Positions 35,315 to 47,397 of a DNA stretch of 64,000 nucleotides are shown one piece after another. The notes beneath the pieces were generated by a model, which made no database searches, had not been told where the DNA came from, and was given only the letters and a program-made list of their open reading frames with translations. Position 1 is the stretch's first letter; every line of letters starts with the position of its first letter. This DNA is from Raphanus sativus (Eukaryota; Streptophyta; Magnoliopsida; Brassicales; Brassicaceae). The stretch lies in NCBI RefSeq assembly GCF_000801105.2, contig NC_079519.1, positions 29,487,288 to 29,551,287 of the forward strand. Reading direction: 5' to 3'. A program made the translations under genes and the position numbers.

Positions 35315-36470
35315 TTGATCTTTTTCTTTCTGGAATGTGGCAATTTGTAAAATATACTACTTGATTTATCATCGGTAAATAGAAAGATTTGCATGTAACT
35401 AAAGTAAGTATTTAAGTAAGTTTAAATAGAGATGTATCTTTTCTTTTCCAAACACGTAATGATGGGTAAAGTATCATTTCATTATGAAAAATGTTACGTT
35501 TGAATACTCATAACTCATCTCGATTGAATTTCCACACATAAAATGTTAAGAAAAGAAAAACTAGAATCATAGTATGCATGGTTACAAACTAGTAATTAAC
35601 TTTCCATAATCTGCGTGAATGAAACAATAATTACCTCCCATCTATTATTTCTTTCCTATCTGACTCTACATTTGATGAAAATGTTACTAAAAGGAGGAAG
35701 AATAACAATGAACAACATTTAAAATGTCGTACGTGAAATAAGGATACAAACTTTTCCATTAAAAGGAGGAGAAAACCAATGTTGTTGTCTAAAGAAAATA
35801 GTTGTATTTTTCTGAAAAAAGAAGAAATAGTTGTGAGTTAGCAAAAAAAAAAGAGCTGTACTTATAACCTAAGTTCTCGTGTACGAACGTCAAACATTTT
35901 CGATACTATATAAGATTCGATCACATCACAACAATTATAAATCAGACATGGTTCTCTATACTGAAATAAACTCACTTGAATCTTCTTCTTATATATACGC
36001 AAGACTTATAAGAATATTCGATTTATTCTTCTTCTTTTGATTCCTCGTAGATTTTGGACAAAGAGACAAAAGCGTCTTGTCTTAGTTTATGTTTGAGATA
36101 ATGAAAGACTTAAGAGTATTCCGATAATGGCGGATTCTCTAGGCTTATATGTACACATATTTATAGGCATATAAATGTAAAGAGGGACAAAAACTCTAAT
36201 GATGCAAAAGGAAATGTCCTCATATTAATTTGTATTTTTTTCATACTTTGTAAACATAAGAATCTATTTGGATTTTGGGGGGTCTTTAATTATAACTAAG
36301 CTATCACTGTCTTCCTCTTTCTCTACCTGAAGAAGTGTTGCATAAGTTTTCACTTTTTATCTGTGTGTGATAGTGAAGTAATGTGATATTTTTATATCCA
36401 TCTCTACCAACTATTGAAATGAGACAATTTTTCAAAACTAATTCAAATAGTTATATTATAATCGGTCCAA
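35315..36470. other. Upstream region of the NAC gene
   Basis: No gene is visible in this AT-rich DNA. It should hold the leader and promoter of the NAC gene, which reads away from here on the minus strand. No repeats with clear ends were found. A tRNA-derived SINE begins just beyond it. Confidence 0.5.
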
Positions 36471-36483
36471 ACGTTCTATCGAT

Positions 36484-36774
36484 GTAATGATTTGACTAAG
36501 GGTTCATGTAATGCTTCTACACCCGGAGGTCTGGGGTTCAAATCCCAGAACCAAATTATGCAGCTTATGGAGAAACGGATTACAGGAGATCTTCAGCTTG
36601 GTGCAGTGCGTACCATCGAACATGGATCTCATAGGACGGCTCGGAGAGGTGCAGTCAGGCGTGTATTCTCACAAGATGGTAGAATTGTCGGCTGTATAAT
36701 CGTCTTTGTAATATTCTCATCATTGTAATAGCATAATTAATCGATAATAATCGATTCAGACGTTAAAAAAAAAA
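36484..36774 (+). mobile_element. tRNA-derived SINE with target duplication
   Basis: A pol III B-box-like GGTTCAAATCC lies at about 36536-36546, about 50 bp into the element. The body ends in a run of ten A. The flanks ACGTTCTATCGAT (36471-36483) and ACGTCCTATCGAT (36775-36787) differ at one base and form the target duplication. The A box is weak. The ORFs inside it (36492-36728 and 36511-36699) are fortuitous. Confidence 0.75.
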
Positions 36775-37189
36775 ACGTCCTATCGATTAAAAAAAAGTTA
36801 AAACTAAACATTTTCCTTTTTATTTACTTTCTAGACTTTAAATCTTCTCTGGTGTTAATGTTTTCTCAGTTATCATATCAGTATATCACTACACTCTTGG
36901 ATTGAACTAAACAATCCTACTTTCTTAAAATCGCATGTTCTTTTGCAAATTTTAAGATAATATAATGTTTTAGTACAATGTCCTCCTAGCTAGTCTTGAT
37001 AGATTTTTTTTATTTTTTTGGGGAACACCAGCTAGTCTTGATAGATATAAAGAGGAATATGTGATATTATAAGGGGAACTGTGATTCAAGAGAATAACTG
37101 TTGACAAAAAAACGTAAGAAAATAAAGAAATTCAGTAATAAAATAACGTGGCTTGACATGAATGGTTACGTAATAAACCAGGGAACATC

Positions 37190-38646
37190 ATCGTGATGAA
37201 AAAGCTCCTTATCGCCTTCGGTGCTGGCCCCAGTTTGTATACTCATTCCTCAGACCACGTTGGTCTTTTAATTCGTGATTTCAATCAACATAACAAAATT
37301 TACTTTTGTAGTATACATCAAATTCAGATGAATCAACAATACCACGCAATTGAATCTTCATTCGATGAGGAGAGGTTCTAAATTTCTTCCAACACAACTA
37401 TATAAAATGTGCTTAATTAACATAAACTTATTTTTAGGTTGTTAAAGACGTTATACATTTATACGTTCAAAGGTTGGTATTTAATCTCGAATAAAGCAAT
37501 GATAAGAGAAATTAGAGGATCATATCGATCATTATATTTTATGGTGAAATATTTATGACCTAATGCTAGACTTTCTCTCGTTTTCTTTTTGATGGCATTT
37601 TTCTTTTTCTCCTATGTCTGCGAAATTGCTATTAATGTAAAATTAAATAAAAAGGTGAAATCTTAAGCAGTCTGCTTTCTATCTTTTCAACTCTCCACTT
37701 ACAAACACTATGATTTTTCATTTTAGTATGTTTTACATATATACATAAAAACTATTTTTTAATAACTCAGGAATTATTCTTATGATCAAATAGACTTAAA
37801 CTATTCTTTTAGGAATGCATGATCCATGGATAGGCTAGCTCACCACGCTTGCAAATGGGCCGAAAATAATGGTCAATTCCTGTGTGGAGTTTCTAAAGAC
37901 AATCGTGCAATAGTTTTCTCCATCAAGGTTCAAGCTCGAAATCTAGATGCAGGATGAGTCCGTTCTTACCATTAAGCCAGGATATTCCAGACTACAGAAA
38001 CGATTTATCTTCGTGAGTAATACGTACATACTCTATATGAATGACTAACTCATTTACTGGGGTGGTGTTTTACACTGTACGGTATATATATGCATAGTAC
38101 ACATCCATGTACAATATAAAATAATGAAATAAAATAATAGAGCTTAACCAATGAGTTTGAAAGATTGCCTCTATTACTCTATGAAACATAAATTTTACAA
38201 CACTAAAAACATCTCAAACGTTCACTTTCCAGTAATTTTTACGAGCATTACACTTTGCTCTAGAGAACCGCTCCACACAATCAATAAGTACGGTTGATTT
38301 TATATTTGTATCCAAAATGAACATTTAAATTATCTCATTGGATGATGAAAACTACAAACCGACTGTACTAATCACATTAATAACTTTTACATTCAGGAAA
38401 CTGAGAAAGTGAGAATTCTATAAACAAAACCATCATATCACTCGATTTCTTTGCACGAAGCAGCTTGAGGAGCAATCGGTTAAGCTGGTTTGATCCTAAC
38501 CGGTAAAGTCACACCAATTCATCTTGTAGCTGAAGCCGCTGGGCTGGTCCTACTTGCAAGTATATGATTGGATCCGCGAGTTCGACGTGGTCCTAGACAC
38601 TGTCAAGTCAGCCATGGCCAACGAACTAACTTTCTTTCCGGTCTAA
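37190..38646 (+). other. Scattered exon-like open segments, unidentified
   Basis: Three plus-strand pieces look more protein-like than their surroundings. The first, 37193-37381, reads AFGAGPSLYTHSSDHVGLL. The second, about 37826-37960, reads MDRLAHHACKWAENNGQFLC and is followed by GVSKDNRAIVFSIK. The third, 38530-38646, ends FDVVLDTVKSAMANELTFFP. The first piece ends near a GAG|GTTC splice-like site and the second is preceded by TTTTAG. In-frame stops fall between them. This could be a decayed gene, but I do not recognise the protein and cannot exclude chance. Confidence 0.25.
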
Positions 38647-40356
38647 TAAGTGGGCCTTAGTGTAACCTAATATCATTCTATTAGACGATAACTCATATAC
38701 ATGACATGGCACATGTATAATGTATTAATGTGTATTGTTTTTTTTTCTGAGAAAATTTTGTGTTGTTTCAAGAGTGTAATACAACCATTTCTTTTGGTTC
38801 ATCGTATCATGTTCTTTTCTCTCTAGTGGTAACTGGTAAGTGTAGAAATAAAATAAAATACAACAAAATAGAGCATGTTTTGATAGAGACCAGAGCGATA
38901 ATATTTATATATAGGTTAATGGCTATGATTTTGCAAAAAGAGGATTTAGTATATGAATTCGCGCGTTTGAACAATCGAACGAGTATAATTAGTGGCGAAC
39001 ATTCATAATTTACATATTCGAAAGAAAATCAAAAGAAGAAGAGATCAGATGATGAGGTGTGAATTTCTATAATTAGTTGATTTTTGAGTTGCGGAATTCA
39101 TTCCATCATCAAAATGTATTGATGGTCATATAAGCTTAATTATAAGGGTATGACGTCAGCAAATATACAAATCATAGAAAAAGAACATACAAATCATAGG
39201 GCACACTAGAGTTTGATTTTGTCTTAGTAAAGCAAATCATAAATATTTATCTATAATAGAAAAATTAGATCTTCAAGAGTGTGTTAAGTACGCATGATTG
39301 GCCCTTTATTCTAGTGTATTGATTAAACCTTTTCTTGCAATGCAATGTTGGCATGATATTATTGACTTTTATTCAATAATCATATTATTGACATGCAACG
39401 AATAACATAAATGAAGAGCATTATTGCAGCATTTTCGTAACGTTGCTATGTTCTTCTTTTGTTTCTAAGCTTTAAACCAATCAAAGCGTCTGTCTTTCAT
39501 TACAAGAAAGAAAATAGATGCTATAAAAATTTGTGTTAAAAAAGAAAAGAAAAAGATGCTATAAAAATACCCGTGCACAAGAGTCGTAAATAGTAAAATT
39601 ATCCCTTACAAACAAACTCAAGTGTAAACAATTACCAATAATATTCATAACTCTTTTACTTTTATTGTTTCATATATTTGCACTTCGTGAATAAGTTTCC
39701 TTCACAACTTGTCATCATTCCTGCCTATAATCCTAAATTATTATGGATATATCTCTCATTTTTCTTATAATTTTCTTATTGACTCTTGTTTTAGAATATA
39801 TATATACGCTTAATAATAATGAAAACTATAGCTACTAATCATATGACTATGAAATTAGAACAGACAAGGACTGGAATTATTGTACTTAATTTTAATATGG
39901 AATCAATTGTATTGAATATCTTTTCAAATTAGACAGTTTATATAATACTCAATTACTCATACAAATTTTCTAAGAAGAAAACCAAAATAAATTTGCAGTT
40001 ACTCCTTTTGTAAAGGGAAAAAATTGTAGTTGGGAGATATTATTGAAAAATGAAAATACATGGTAAAATTTTATAAATTAATATTTTGTAAATTAATAAA
40101 TATTTTTGATTCAAATAGAGGTGTTACTGTCATTTCAACTAAAGTGTCACGGATTGAAATCAAGTTGAAACTTTATTAACAGCTTAATAACCGTTCGATT
40201 TGCAACAAGAAAACCGGTTTAGATTCCTAAAAGTGATTCAACCAAGTGTACCGATTCGACCAAGTACGGATTAAACCGACCAAGTATATCAAGCACATTT
40301 AAATAGGACTCTAGAGCACACTTAGATAGACTATAGCAAAGCTAAAACAAAGAAAC
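38647..40356. other. Gene-free stretch
   Basis: AT-rich DNA with no gene, RNA gene or transposon end that I can support. The longest ORF (82 codons at 38760) has no domain or compositional sign of coding. Confidence 0.5.
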
Positions 40357-40477
40357 GGCATTGTTCCTGACTCGTCTGTTTTGAATTCAGTGGTTCTTTG
40401 TTTGGTTAAGTTAAGGAGATTTCATGAGGCTAGAGCACATTTAGAGAGAGTTTCTAGCTTCTGGTTATGTTCCTAGT

Positions 40478-40812
40478 GATAGAAATCCAAAACAAATAGA
40501 TCTGTACTCAAATGAGTTTCATAAAATAGTATTCTAAAGATGTAAAAATAGATAGCTCATGAAGAGCTTTATTGAATGCAAGAAACTAAATGAAAGATGA
40601 AAGCTTTAGATTGTCTTCAAGAGATTAAAACATAGATTGATTTATATTAAGATAAGAGGGGGAGGGTTGTTTTGAGACAACTCTCAAAGTTACATTCTAG
40701 TTCTCATAAGAGCTATACTTATACAAATCTATTTGCCTGGAAACCCTAAACATTTTGGGCTTTCTTTTGGCATTTGAAACACTAATGGGCTTGAGTCTTG
40801 GATGCTCTAATA
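40478..40812. mobile_element. Solo-LTR-like insertion 1 in the PPR pseudogene
   Basis: The PPR reading is interrupted exactly at CCTAG (40473-40477) and resumes after a second CCTAG (40813-40817). The 335-bp insert starts TGATAG and ends CTAATA, is non-coding and carries no terminal poly(A). A 5-bp duplication with a TG start suggests a solo LTR, although the final CA is not intact. Confidence 0.55.
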
Positions 40813-41006
40813 CCTAGTAACAACGCTTGTAGCTTAGTAGTTGATGAGCTTTGTTATCAAGATAAGTATCTTGATTATTTGAGGTATATCTTTCTTGGAA
40901 CAAGTCAAAGCGAGAAGCAGTAATTTATAGCTTTGGTGTAGCAAAAGATTGTTTAAGGGATTGTGCGCACATGGTCACTTGGATGAAGCTGTTGGGATGT
41001 TAGATA

Positions 41007-41298
41007 TATAGTTTTTAAAACACACATAGCAATTGTATAAATATAACTCTCTTTATTAATCTTTATAAATTCTCTTAAAACTACACTCAAAGTCATTTGT
41101 ATTTTTATTATCAAAGTCACAACTCAACTCGATTTTGATATTTATATGAATGTTAAGACTTATTTTACTAATAGTATTTCTAATGTAACTAGAAAACTTT
41201 CTTTTTCCTATTTCTAATACAAGTAGATAATTTCCTTCTATCTTTAACCGATTTGTTAAAAATGATTTGAACTGTAAGCTATTGAAACTTATCCAACA
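41007..41298 (-). mobile_element. Solo-LTR-like insertion 2 in the PPR pseudogene
   Basis: The coding sequence breaks at AGATA (41002-41006) and resumes after a second AGATA (41299-41303). On the minus strand the 292-bp insert begins TGTTGGATAAG, a Copia-LTR-like start, and ends ACTATA, a degraded end. It has no ORF of note. Confidence 0.55.
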
Positions 41299-41367
41299 AG
41301 ATACTTTCTGTGAGATAAAAAAAACATGCATCTGCTGGTTAATCTATACAAGTCTCTATGTTACTTT

Positions 41368-42034
41368 AGATTCTAGATTGGCAATGGAAGCCGTTAAAGT
41401 GGTTAAAGACATGGCTGCTCTTTTTTGGCCTCTTTCGATTACTCACACTTGGTTGATTTATATATTTGTGTGAAGAGAAGAAGTTGAGAGAGACTCATGC
41501 TTTGTTTGTTATGAATTCTAAAATTTACTCATAAATAGGATTTATGAAAATAGTAACTTGACTGATAAGTAAGCTCAAAATAGAAAAAGTAGGCTATGAT
41601 ATGGAAAATAGATGTTTTATCGATGATATCAAAGATGAACACAGAGGATGCAAGACATCAGTCGATTTTGAATGCTAATTAGAGTACAGTTTAGCAATTG
41701 AAAGAATCCCTCTTTCTCTTTGGTTATTCTTTCTTCTTTTATAGGTTTTCTTGGCTGATCGTAATGGTGATGTGATCTTCGGCGTGGGTTAAGTGCTTTT
41801 AGTGATGATTTCGTTTATGTTTTGGTTGACTCTGTTATGTTCGGCGTATTTGACTTCTTGAGCCTGGAGTGGGTTTTAATCTTAGTAGGCCTATGTTCTT
41901 TCCTTGGATCTTGTTGGGGACTGTATTGGGCGTTATTGCTCTCGAATCAAGATCTCGGATCAGGTCTGGAAGTGGGTGAAAGCTAACTCCAACAGTTTGA
42001 TGTTGTGGTCAGTCTCGAAGATCTTTGTTGAATT
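41368..42034. other. Flank of the CACTA element, no clear gene
   Basis: This may be the further decayed continuation of the PPR gene or other repeat DNA. A short open segment (41904-42034) reads into the CACTA end and shows no family. No other feature was found. Confidence 0.4.
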
Positions 42035-43343
42035 CACTACAAGAAAACACGCAGATACTGAGGGACTTTTTCCTCAGTATGTCGTCGGACATACCGAGGA
42101 AAAAGGTCCTCGGAAAAAATTCCTCGAAATTTCATTTTCCTCTAAATTTCCTCGAAATTTTCTGACGGAATTTCGAGGAACAGTAATTCCGAGGAAATTG
42201 TGAGGACGAGGGTTCGTCACAAAATTCCTCAAAATTTTCCTACGGACGTGGTCGTCGAAATATTCTCAGGGAACCCTTTCCTCAGAATTTTCAAAAAAAT
42301 AAATAAAAAAAAATATTAATTTTTTCAATGAAATTCGAAAATATAAAATATAAAATAAAAATTGAAATTGAAAATATATTAGATAATATTATTCAAAATT
42401 GTACAAATTAAAATATATTAAAAATTAGTTTTAATAAATAAAAATTTTAAAAATCCAAAAATAGTTTTTAATCACAAAAATATAAATATATAAAAAAATA
42501 GTTTAATAATTACTATATATAGTTTTTAGTATACATGATTTATACATATAATATATATAATATATATATTTATATTTAATTTATAAAAAATTACAAATCG
42601 TTTATAAATATAGAAAGGTTTTTAAATATTTTTAAAAATTTATAAAAAACGTTTTATTATTACTGTAAACTTTAAAAAACGTTTTAATATATATAAAAAT
42701 AGTTTAATAATTACAAAAATAATTTAAATATATAAAAAAGAGGTTAAATTATAAAAATAGTTTAGTAATTACAAAAAACGTTTTAAAAAAATCATATACA
42801 CATTTTTAAAAATCAAAAAACGTTTTAAAAATTAAAAAACGTTTTAAAACATGAAAAAGTTTTGAATTTTAAACCAAAACACAAAATAAATCGAAAAAAA
42901 AAAAAAACAACAATTTCATAATTACAAAAAAAGTTTTAATATATATAAAATAGTTTAATAATTACAAAAATAGTTTTAATATATAAAAATAGTTTAATAA
43001 GTACAAAAATAGTTTTAATATATAAAAAATAGTTTTAAAAATCAAAAAACGTTTTAAAATTCAAAAACGTTTTAAAAAATCATATACACATTTTTAAAAA
43101 TAAAAAAAAAAACGTTTAAAAAAATCAAAAAACGTTTTAAAAAAATCATATACACATTTTTAAAAATCAAAAAAAACGTTTTAAACATGAAAACATTTTG
43201 AATTTTACCCAAAACACAAAAGAACTAAAAAAATATATAACAACAATCCAAACTTGAAAATCCTAAGCTATCCATTCAATCCTAGAATTTCCTTCCTAAC
43301 AACCTAAATTTCGAGATCTAACATCCAAAGAATCGATCTATGA

Positions 43344-43508
43344 AGAGAGGAAGAGAAGAGAGATGAACTTACATGATAGGAAGAGAGGAGAGGAAGAGAG
43401 GAGAGGAAGAGAGGGGATTTGCCGCGCAGAGGAAGAGAGGAGAGGAAGGAGGCCGCGCAAGAGAGGAGAGGAAGAGAGGAGAGGCAGAGAGAAATGGGGA
43501 AGAGAAGA
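43344..43508. repeat. Purine-rich GAGGAGAGGAAGA minisatellite inside the CACTA element
   Basis: Irregular repeats of GAGAGGAGAGGAAGAGAGG are interrupted by CCGCGCA words. The strand is almost purely purine. Non-coding. Confidence 0.85.
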
Positions 43509-43796
43509 ACGTAAAACCTAATTTATGAGACGTCCGACGGACACTGTCCGTCGGAATTTCCTCACAAAATTTTTAATAAGGTTCCTCGAAATTTCCTCGA
43601 AATCTTCTAATCTAATTTTCGCGAAACGTTTGGCGGCTAGGATTGCCGAGTTAATGAAAAATATTCCGAGGAAAGCAGGTTCCTCGAAATTTCCTCACAA
43701 TATTGTGAGGAAATTTCGAGGAAACAGGGTTTGAAAGCAGGTTCCTCGAAATTTCCTCACAATATTGTGAGGAAATTCCGAGGAAACAGGGTTTGG

Positions 43797-44290
43797 GGTT
43801 TTGAAAACATCGATTTTTTCCTCTATATCATTTCTTATACAAATGTAATTCATACTAATGAAGTTTCTTTGTATAGATGATCATAAACAATGAAATAACA
43901 CAATTACAAAAATAATTGTAAGTATTTAAAACTTACAATTATTTTTGTAATTGTGTTATTTCATTGTTTATGATCATTCTATACAAAGAAACCTCATTAG
44001 TATGAATTACATTTGTATAAGAAATGACATAGAGGAAAAAAACGATGTTTTCAAACCCCAAACCCTGTTTCCTCGAAATTTCCTCACAATATGTGAGGAC
44101 ATTTCGAGGAAACAGAGTTTGAAAGCAGGTTCCTCGAAATTTCCTCACAATATGGTTTGGGTTTTGAAAACATCGATTTTTTTCCTCTATGTCATTTCTT
44201 ATACAAATATAATTTATACTAATGAGGTTTCTTTGTATAGATGATCATAAACAATGAAATAACACAATTACAAAAATAATTGTAAGTATT
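43797..44290. repeat. Long palindrome and a third copy of its arm inside the CACTA element
   Basis: Two arms of about 130 bp (43797-43923 and, inverted, 43931-44068) meet at a 7-bp centre near 43927. They include TTATACAAATGTAATTCATA and its inverse. A third copy in the first orientation lies at 44152-44290 with only a few differences. A transcript through the palindrome would fold into a long hairpin. Confidence 0.85.
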
Positions 44291-45057
44291 CCCTTTAACG
44301 TTTATTAAAATGTATAAGTGTTTCTCTTATGTTGTGTGGTTTCCGTTCAATCCGCAAAACATTATTTTCGGTTTAAAACCCTAAAGTTTGACTTCATAAT
44401 CTGCCTAAGACACTTAATGAAGGTTATATACGTGTTATTCAATCCGCAAAACGTTGTTTTCGGTTTAAAACCCCTTATTCCTCGAAATTCCCTCGAAATA
44501 TTGTGAGGGAATTTCGAGGAAATACCGAAAATCATTTGTTTCGTCGAAATTTCCTCAAAATATTTCGAGGGTATTTTGACGAACAAGGGGTTTTAAATCA
44601 AACCCTTCAACCGTGAAAGGACATTCCGAGGAAATTTCGAGGAAATCCTATTGTCCCTCGGTATTCCCTCAAAAAATACCGAGGAAATGTGTCTTCCTCG
44701 CAATTTCCTCGAAATTTTTCGAGGAAATGTGTCTTCCTCGCAATTTCCTCGAAATTTTTCGAGGAAATACCGAGGAAACCACATTTCTTGGTTTCCTCGG
44801 TATTTCCTCGATTTTTCGTCAGAAAATTCCGAGGAACTCATTTTCCCTCGGTATGTCCCTCAGAATACCGATGTTTTCTTGTAGTGATTGTACTAAACCT
44901 GGTTTGTTGAAAATGCTTAACCAGAATCAGCAACTTTTTTTTTATCTTTTTAGTGTAATACAATATAGTGATACAATATAGTGATATATTGTAAAGTGCT
45001 TGTAAATGTGATGTAGAATAATAGTAAATTATATTTATCATTTTTAAATAAAAAATA

Positions 45058-45505
45058 TCTAAACTATTAAGGCTGAAGTACAAAAAGAAATTAACCCTAA
45101 GAGTTGCACAAAATTACATACCCATGTCACTGCCACACAACAAATCAAATACTTTTTTTTTTGTCTTAAATTTCGTTGACATGTTATAATTATTTCTAAT
45201 TTTTATCAATAAAGAATATTCCAAAAACATTCCAAAGAATAAATAATGTATTTGTTTTAAAAAATATGAAAAAATATTTGAAATTTATACTTAACTTTAA
45301 AACAAAATATTTATATTATAATTTAATAATACTCACAAGTATAATTGAACCTTCACATTGAATAGACACAATAAAGTGAAACTTGAAAAACTTATTAATC
45401 TACAACACAATAAGTATAAACAATTAAATTTATCAAATTTTCAAAAGTTAAAATATATAATTACGAAGAACAAACATCCGCACGGACGGACGGATCAAAA
45501 ACTAG
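45058..45505 (+). mobile_element. Short non-autonomous Helitron
   Basis: It starts TCTAAACTATTAAGGCTG after A (45057), as Helitron A at 12645 does, and ends with a hairpin region (CATCCGCACGGACGGACGG) and ATCAAAAACTAG before T. At 448 bp it is a short internally deleted member. Confidence 0.82.
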
Positions 45506-46164
45506 TATACCTTAAAAGATACTAGTACTGTACTGAGTGTGAATTGTGTAAGATAGATTCCATTTGTAAAATCTAACAACTGCAAGCAGTTGGTTTGCCA
45601 TTATTCAACAAAAAGTGGGAGGAAAACAGCTTTTCTTCACGTGAGTTTACTTTATTTTATACTATTTTAAATAAAGAATAAATGTATCAATTGAATTGAA
45701 ATTTAATAAATAGACGTTTTTTTTGTATTCAATCCCTGAACAATAATGCATTTTTGTTATAATGTTGATTTTCATGATTTTTTATAGTTTTCTATGTGCA
45801 TACATGTATATATTATTATATGTTAATTAAGATCAATATAATGTAAATTTCAAAAATATTAGTGGAAGATAATTGAATGAACTGAATTAGTAGTTATTAA
45901 TTGCGAAGTAGTATTTTTTTCTTCTACAGTCACTGGACAGTTTTTAACGTATGAAAATGATGCATCTATAATTGTTGGGACACAAAAGTATTAAATGTTT
46001 TGTTGGAATATATTTTTAAATCATTTTTCAATTTTTTTATCAGGAAACACTTTATTTGGTACATATTGGTTCATGAATCTTAAACACGAACACACATATA
46101 TATATATATATTATACACACAATATCAAACAGAAATTTTCAATAAAAACGAAACTAAAAATATC

Positions 46165-46773
46165 TCAGTCTCTCTTACCATGAAGAGAAGCAAAGTGGTT
46201 AATCAAAGCTAAAGCATTACTCGTTAAATGAGCAATAACCAAAATCCTTTCTCTAACAAAAACCTTAACCTTCCCATTCATGTCATCTCCTTCAAATCCG
46301 TCGGTGCACGTGTTCTCATCGGTCAGAGCCGCACTAACCCATGTCTGAATATCACTCATGTATACCTCATAGCTCGAGCCACTTAGCTGACCCATCTCAC
46401 CAATTGATTTCCTAAGCTCATCCAACGTGTCACCTAACTCCTCGACGCAGTCTCTCATGGCCGAGACTTCTCTTGGCTTGAGCCGTCTACTACTCGAGAG
46501 ACGCACCATCATTACTGATGTAGCTTTTGCCGAGGCTAATGTGATGTTGAGAGCCGCGTGAGCCATAAGCTTGGGGCTGGTTTGGATGAGACTGGCATGA
46601 GTTGAGAGAGAAGTGACACAGAGTCTTGGATATGTTGTGACTGTGCATGATGATTTTACGAACTCTGTGTTTGTTGCTGTTGTATGGACCGACTTGATTG
46701 TGGTTATGGTTATGGCTACCGTTATGAGAAGAGACGTGAGGAAGTGATGAGTAGCTCTAAAAGATTCAGCCAT
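46165..46773 (-). CDS. Plant invertase/pectin methylesterase inhibitor (PMEI) family protein
   Basis: A single exon encodes 202 residues. Residues 1-30 contain a hydrophobic stretch (FLTSLLITVAITI) that serves as a signal peptide, so the product should act in the cell wall. Cysteines 43 and 52, then 109 and 156, match the two disulfides of the family. Helical family patches are visible: FVKSSCTVTTYPRLCVTSLS, ALNITLASAK, MRDCVEELGDTLDELRKS, DIQTWVSAALTDENTCTDGF and ERILVIAHLTSNALALIN. One N-glycosylation sequon lies at N76-I-T. Members inhibit either pectin methylesterase or acid invertase, and the sequence alone does not say which. Position next to the VND6-like and PPR loci suggests the At5g62350/At5g62360 pair as counterparts. 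A TATA box lies about 75 bp before the ATG. Confidence 0.92.
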   Translation of the reverse strand: MAESFRATHHFLTSLLITVAITITTIKSVHTTATNTEFVKSSCTVTTYPRLCVTSLSTHASLIQTSPKLMAHAALNITLASAKATSVMMVRLSSSRRLKPREVSAMRDCVEELGDTLDELRKSIGEMGQLSGSSYEVYMSDIQTWVSAALTDENTCTDGFEGDDMNGKVKVFVRERILVIAHLTSNALALINHFASLHGKRD

Positions 46774-46848
46774 CTCTTTAAAATATATGTTATGAGCTTT
46801 ATGACAATGTTATGATATATGTGTTGCAGTCTTCTATGTAACTGAGGT

Positions 46849-46856
46849 TTTATATA
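46849..46856 (-). promoter_or_regulatory. TATA box of the PMEI gene
   Basis: TATATAAA on the minus strand lies about 76 bp upstream of the start codon, which suits a short leader. Confidence 0.6.
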
Positions 46857-47381
46857 GAGAAATTATATGATATTTGCAAAAAGATTATATTATTTAAACA
46901 CAATTGTTTAATATGCAAGTGGGAATTTGGTTGCATGAATGAAGATATTTTGTTTTATAAAGGAAAATGAAAGAGAAAAAAAATCTGACCTGTGAAAGCA
47001 ACATGCGGCTAAGACACTGATTGTGGAGTTTGTAGTTTTGAGACAAACATATTAAATTGTTTAATCAAAACATTAATCATATTTGGAAACAAAGCATTAA
47101 TCACATTTGGAATGATCTAGTAGGTCATTCCGCCATGGTATTCGTGGTCTCTTTCAGATTCAAATGGAGACGACACTTGATACTATGCAATGGTTCTGAC
47201 TTCTCGTTTTAAATGATAAGGATACATTATTTAAGTGCAATGATGTATTCGAATATTTTTTTAAACACAAGATTTCATTCACTCAAGGAAGGATACAAGC
47301 CAGGTGCGATATAAGGTGATGTATTTGAATTTAATAAGATATTTATATGAAATGTTTGTTACAACCTGTAATTGCAATATG
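46857..47381. other. Upstream region of the PMEI gene
   Basis: AT-rich DNA with no gene. It is bounded by the SINE at 47398. No specific elements were recognised. Confidence 0.45.
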
Positions 47382-47397
47382 AAACACAAATATATTT

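Larger units (their letters stand above)
40357..41367 (+). pseudogene. Pentatricopeptide repeat (PPR) protein pseudogene
   Basis: Pieces of one PPR protein appear in order on the plus strand. The first is GIVPDSSVLNSVVLCLVKLR with RFHEARAHLERV, then after a frameshift ASGYVPS. The second is ACSLVVDELCYQDKYLDYLR, then EQVKARSSNL, a TAG, and LWCSKRLFKGLCAHGHLDEA with VGML. The third is DTFCEIKK and, after a frameshift, VNLYKSLCYF. PPR proteins bind organellar RNA through 35-residue helical repeats. Two insertions with 5-bp target duplications (40478-40812, 41007-41298) separate the pieces. The position between a VND6-like and a PMEI-like gene matches the PPR gene At5g62370 as I recall it. The rest of the gene is missing or unrecognisable. 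Confidence 0.8.
42035..44886. mobile_element. Non-autonomous CACTA (En/Spm) transposon
   Basis: The element begins CACTACAAGAAAACA and ends with the inverted TTTTCTTGTAGTG, and is flanked by ATT on both sides (42032-42034, 44887-44889), the 3-bp duplication of CACTA elements. Both subterminal zones are packed with inverted and direct copies of CCTCGAAATTTCCTC and CCGAGGAAAT, typical of transposase-binding repeats. The interior is extremely AT-rich with ACGTTTTAAAA words, a GA-rich block (43344-43508) and long palindromes (43797-44290). No transposase is encoded. ORFs seen here are artefacts of the repeats. Confidence 0.93.

Noticed and set aside
36492..36728. 78-codon ORF
   Set aside because: It lies inside the SINE and has no protein family.
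44318..44506. Telo-box-like AAACCCTAAAG in the CACTA element as a promoter
   Set aside because: It is part of a repeated TCAATCCGCAAAAC...AAAACCC unit of the transposon, with no gene following.
42035..44886. Several ORFs of 60-120 codons inside the CACTA element
   Set aside because: They are made of translated CCTCGAAATTTCCTC repeats on both strands and show no transposase motif.
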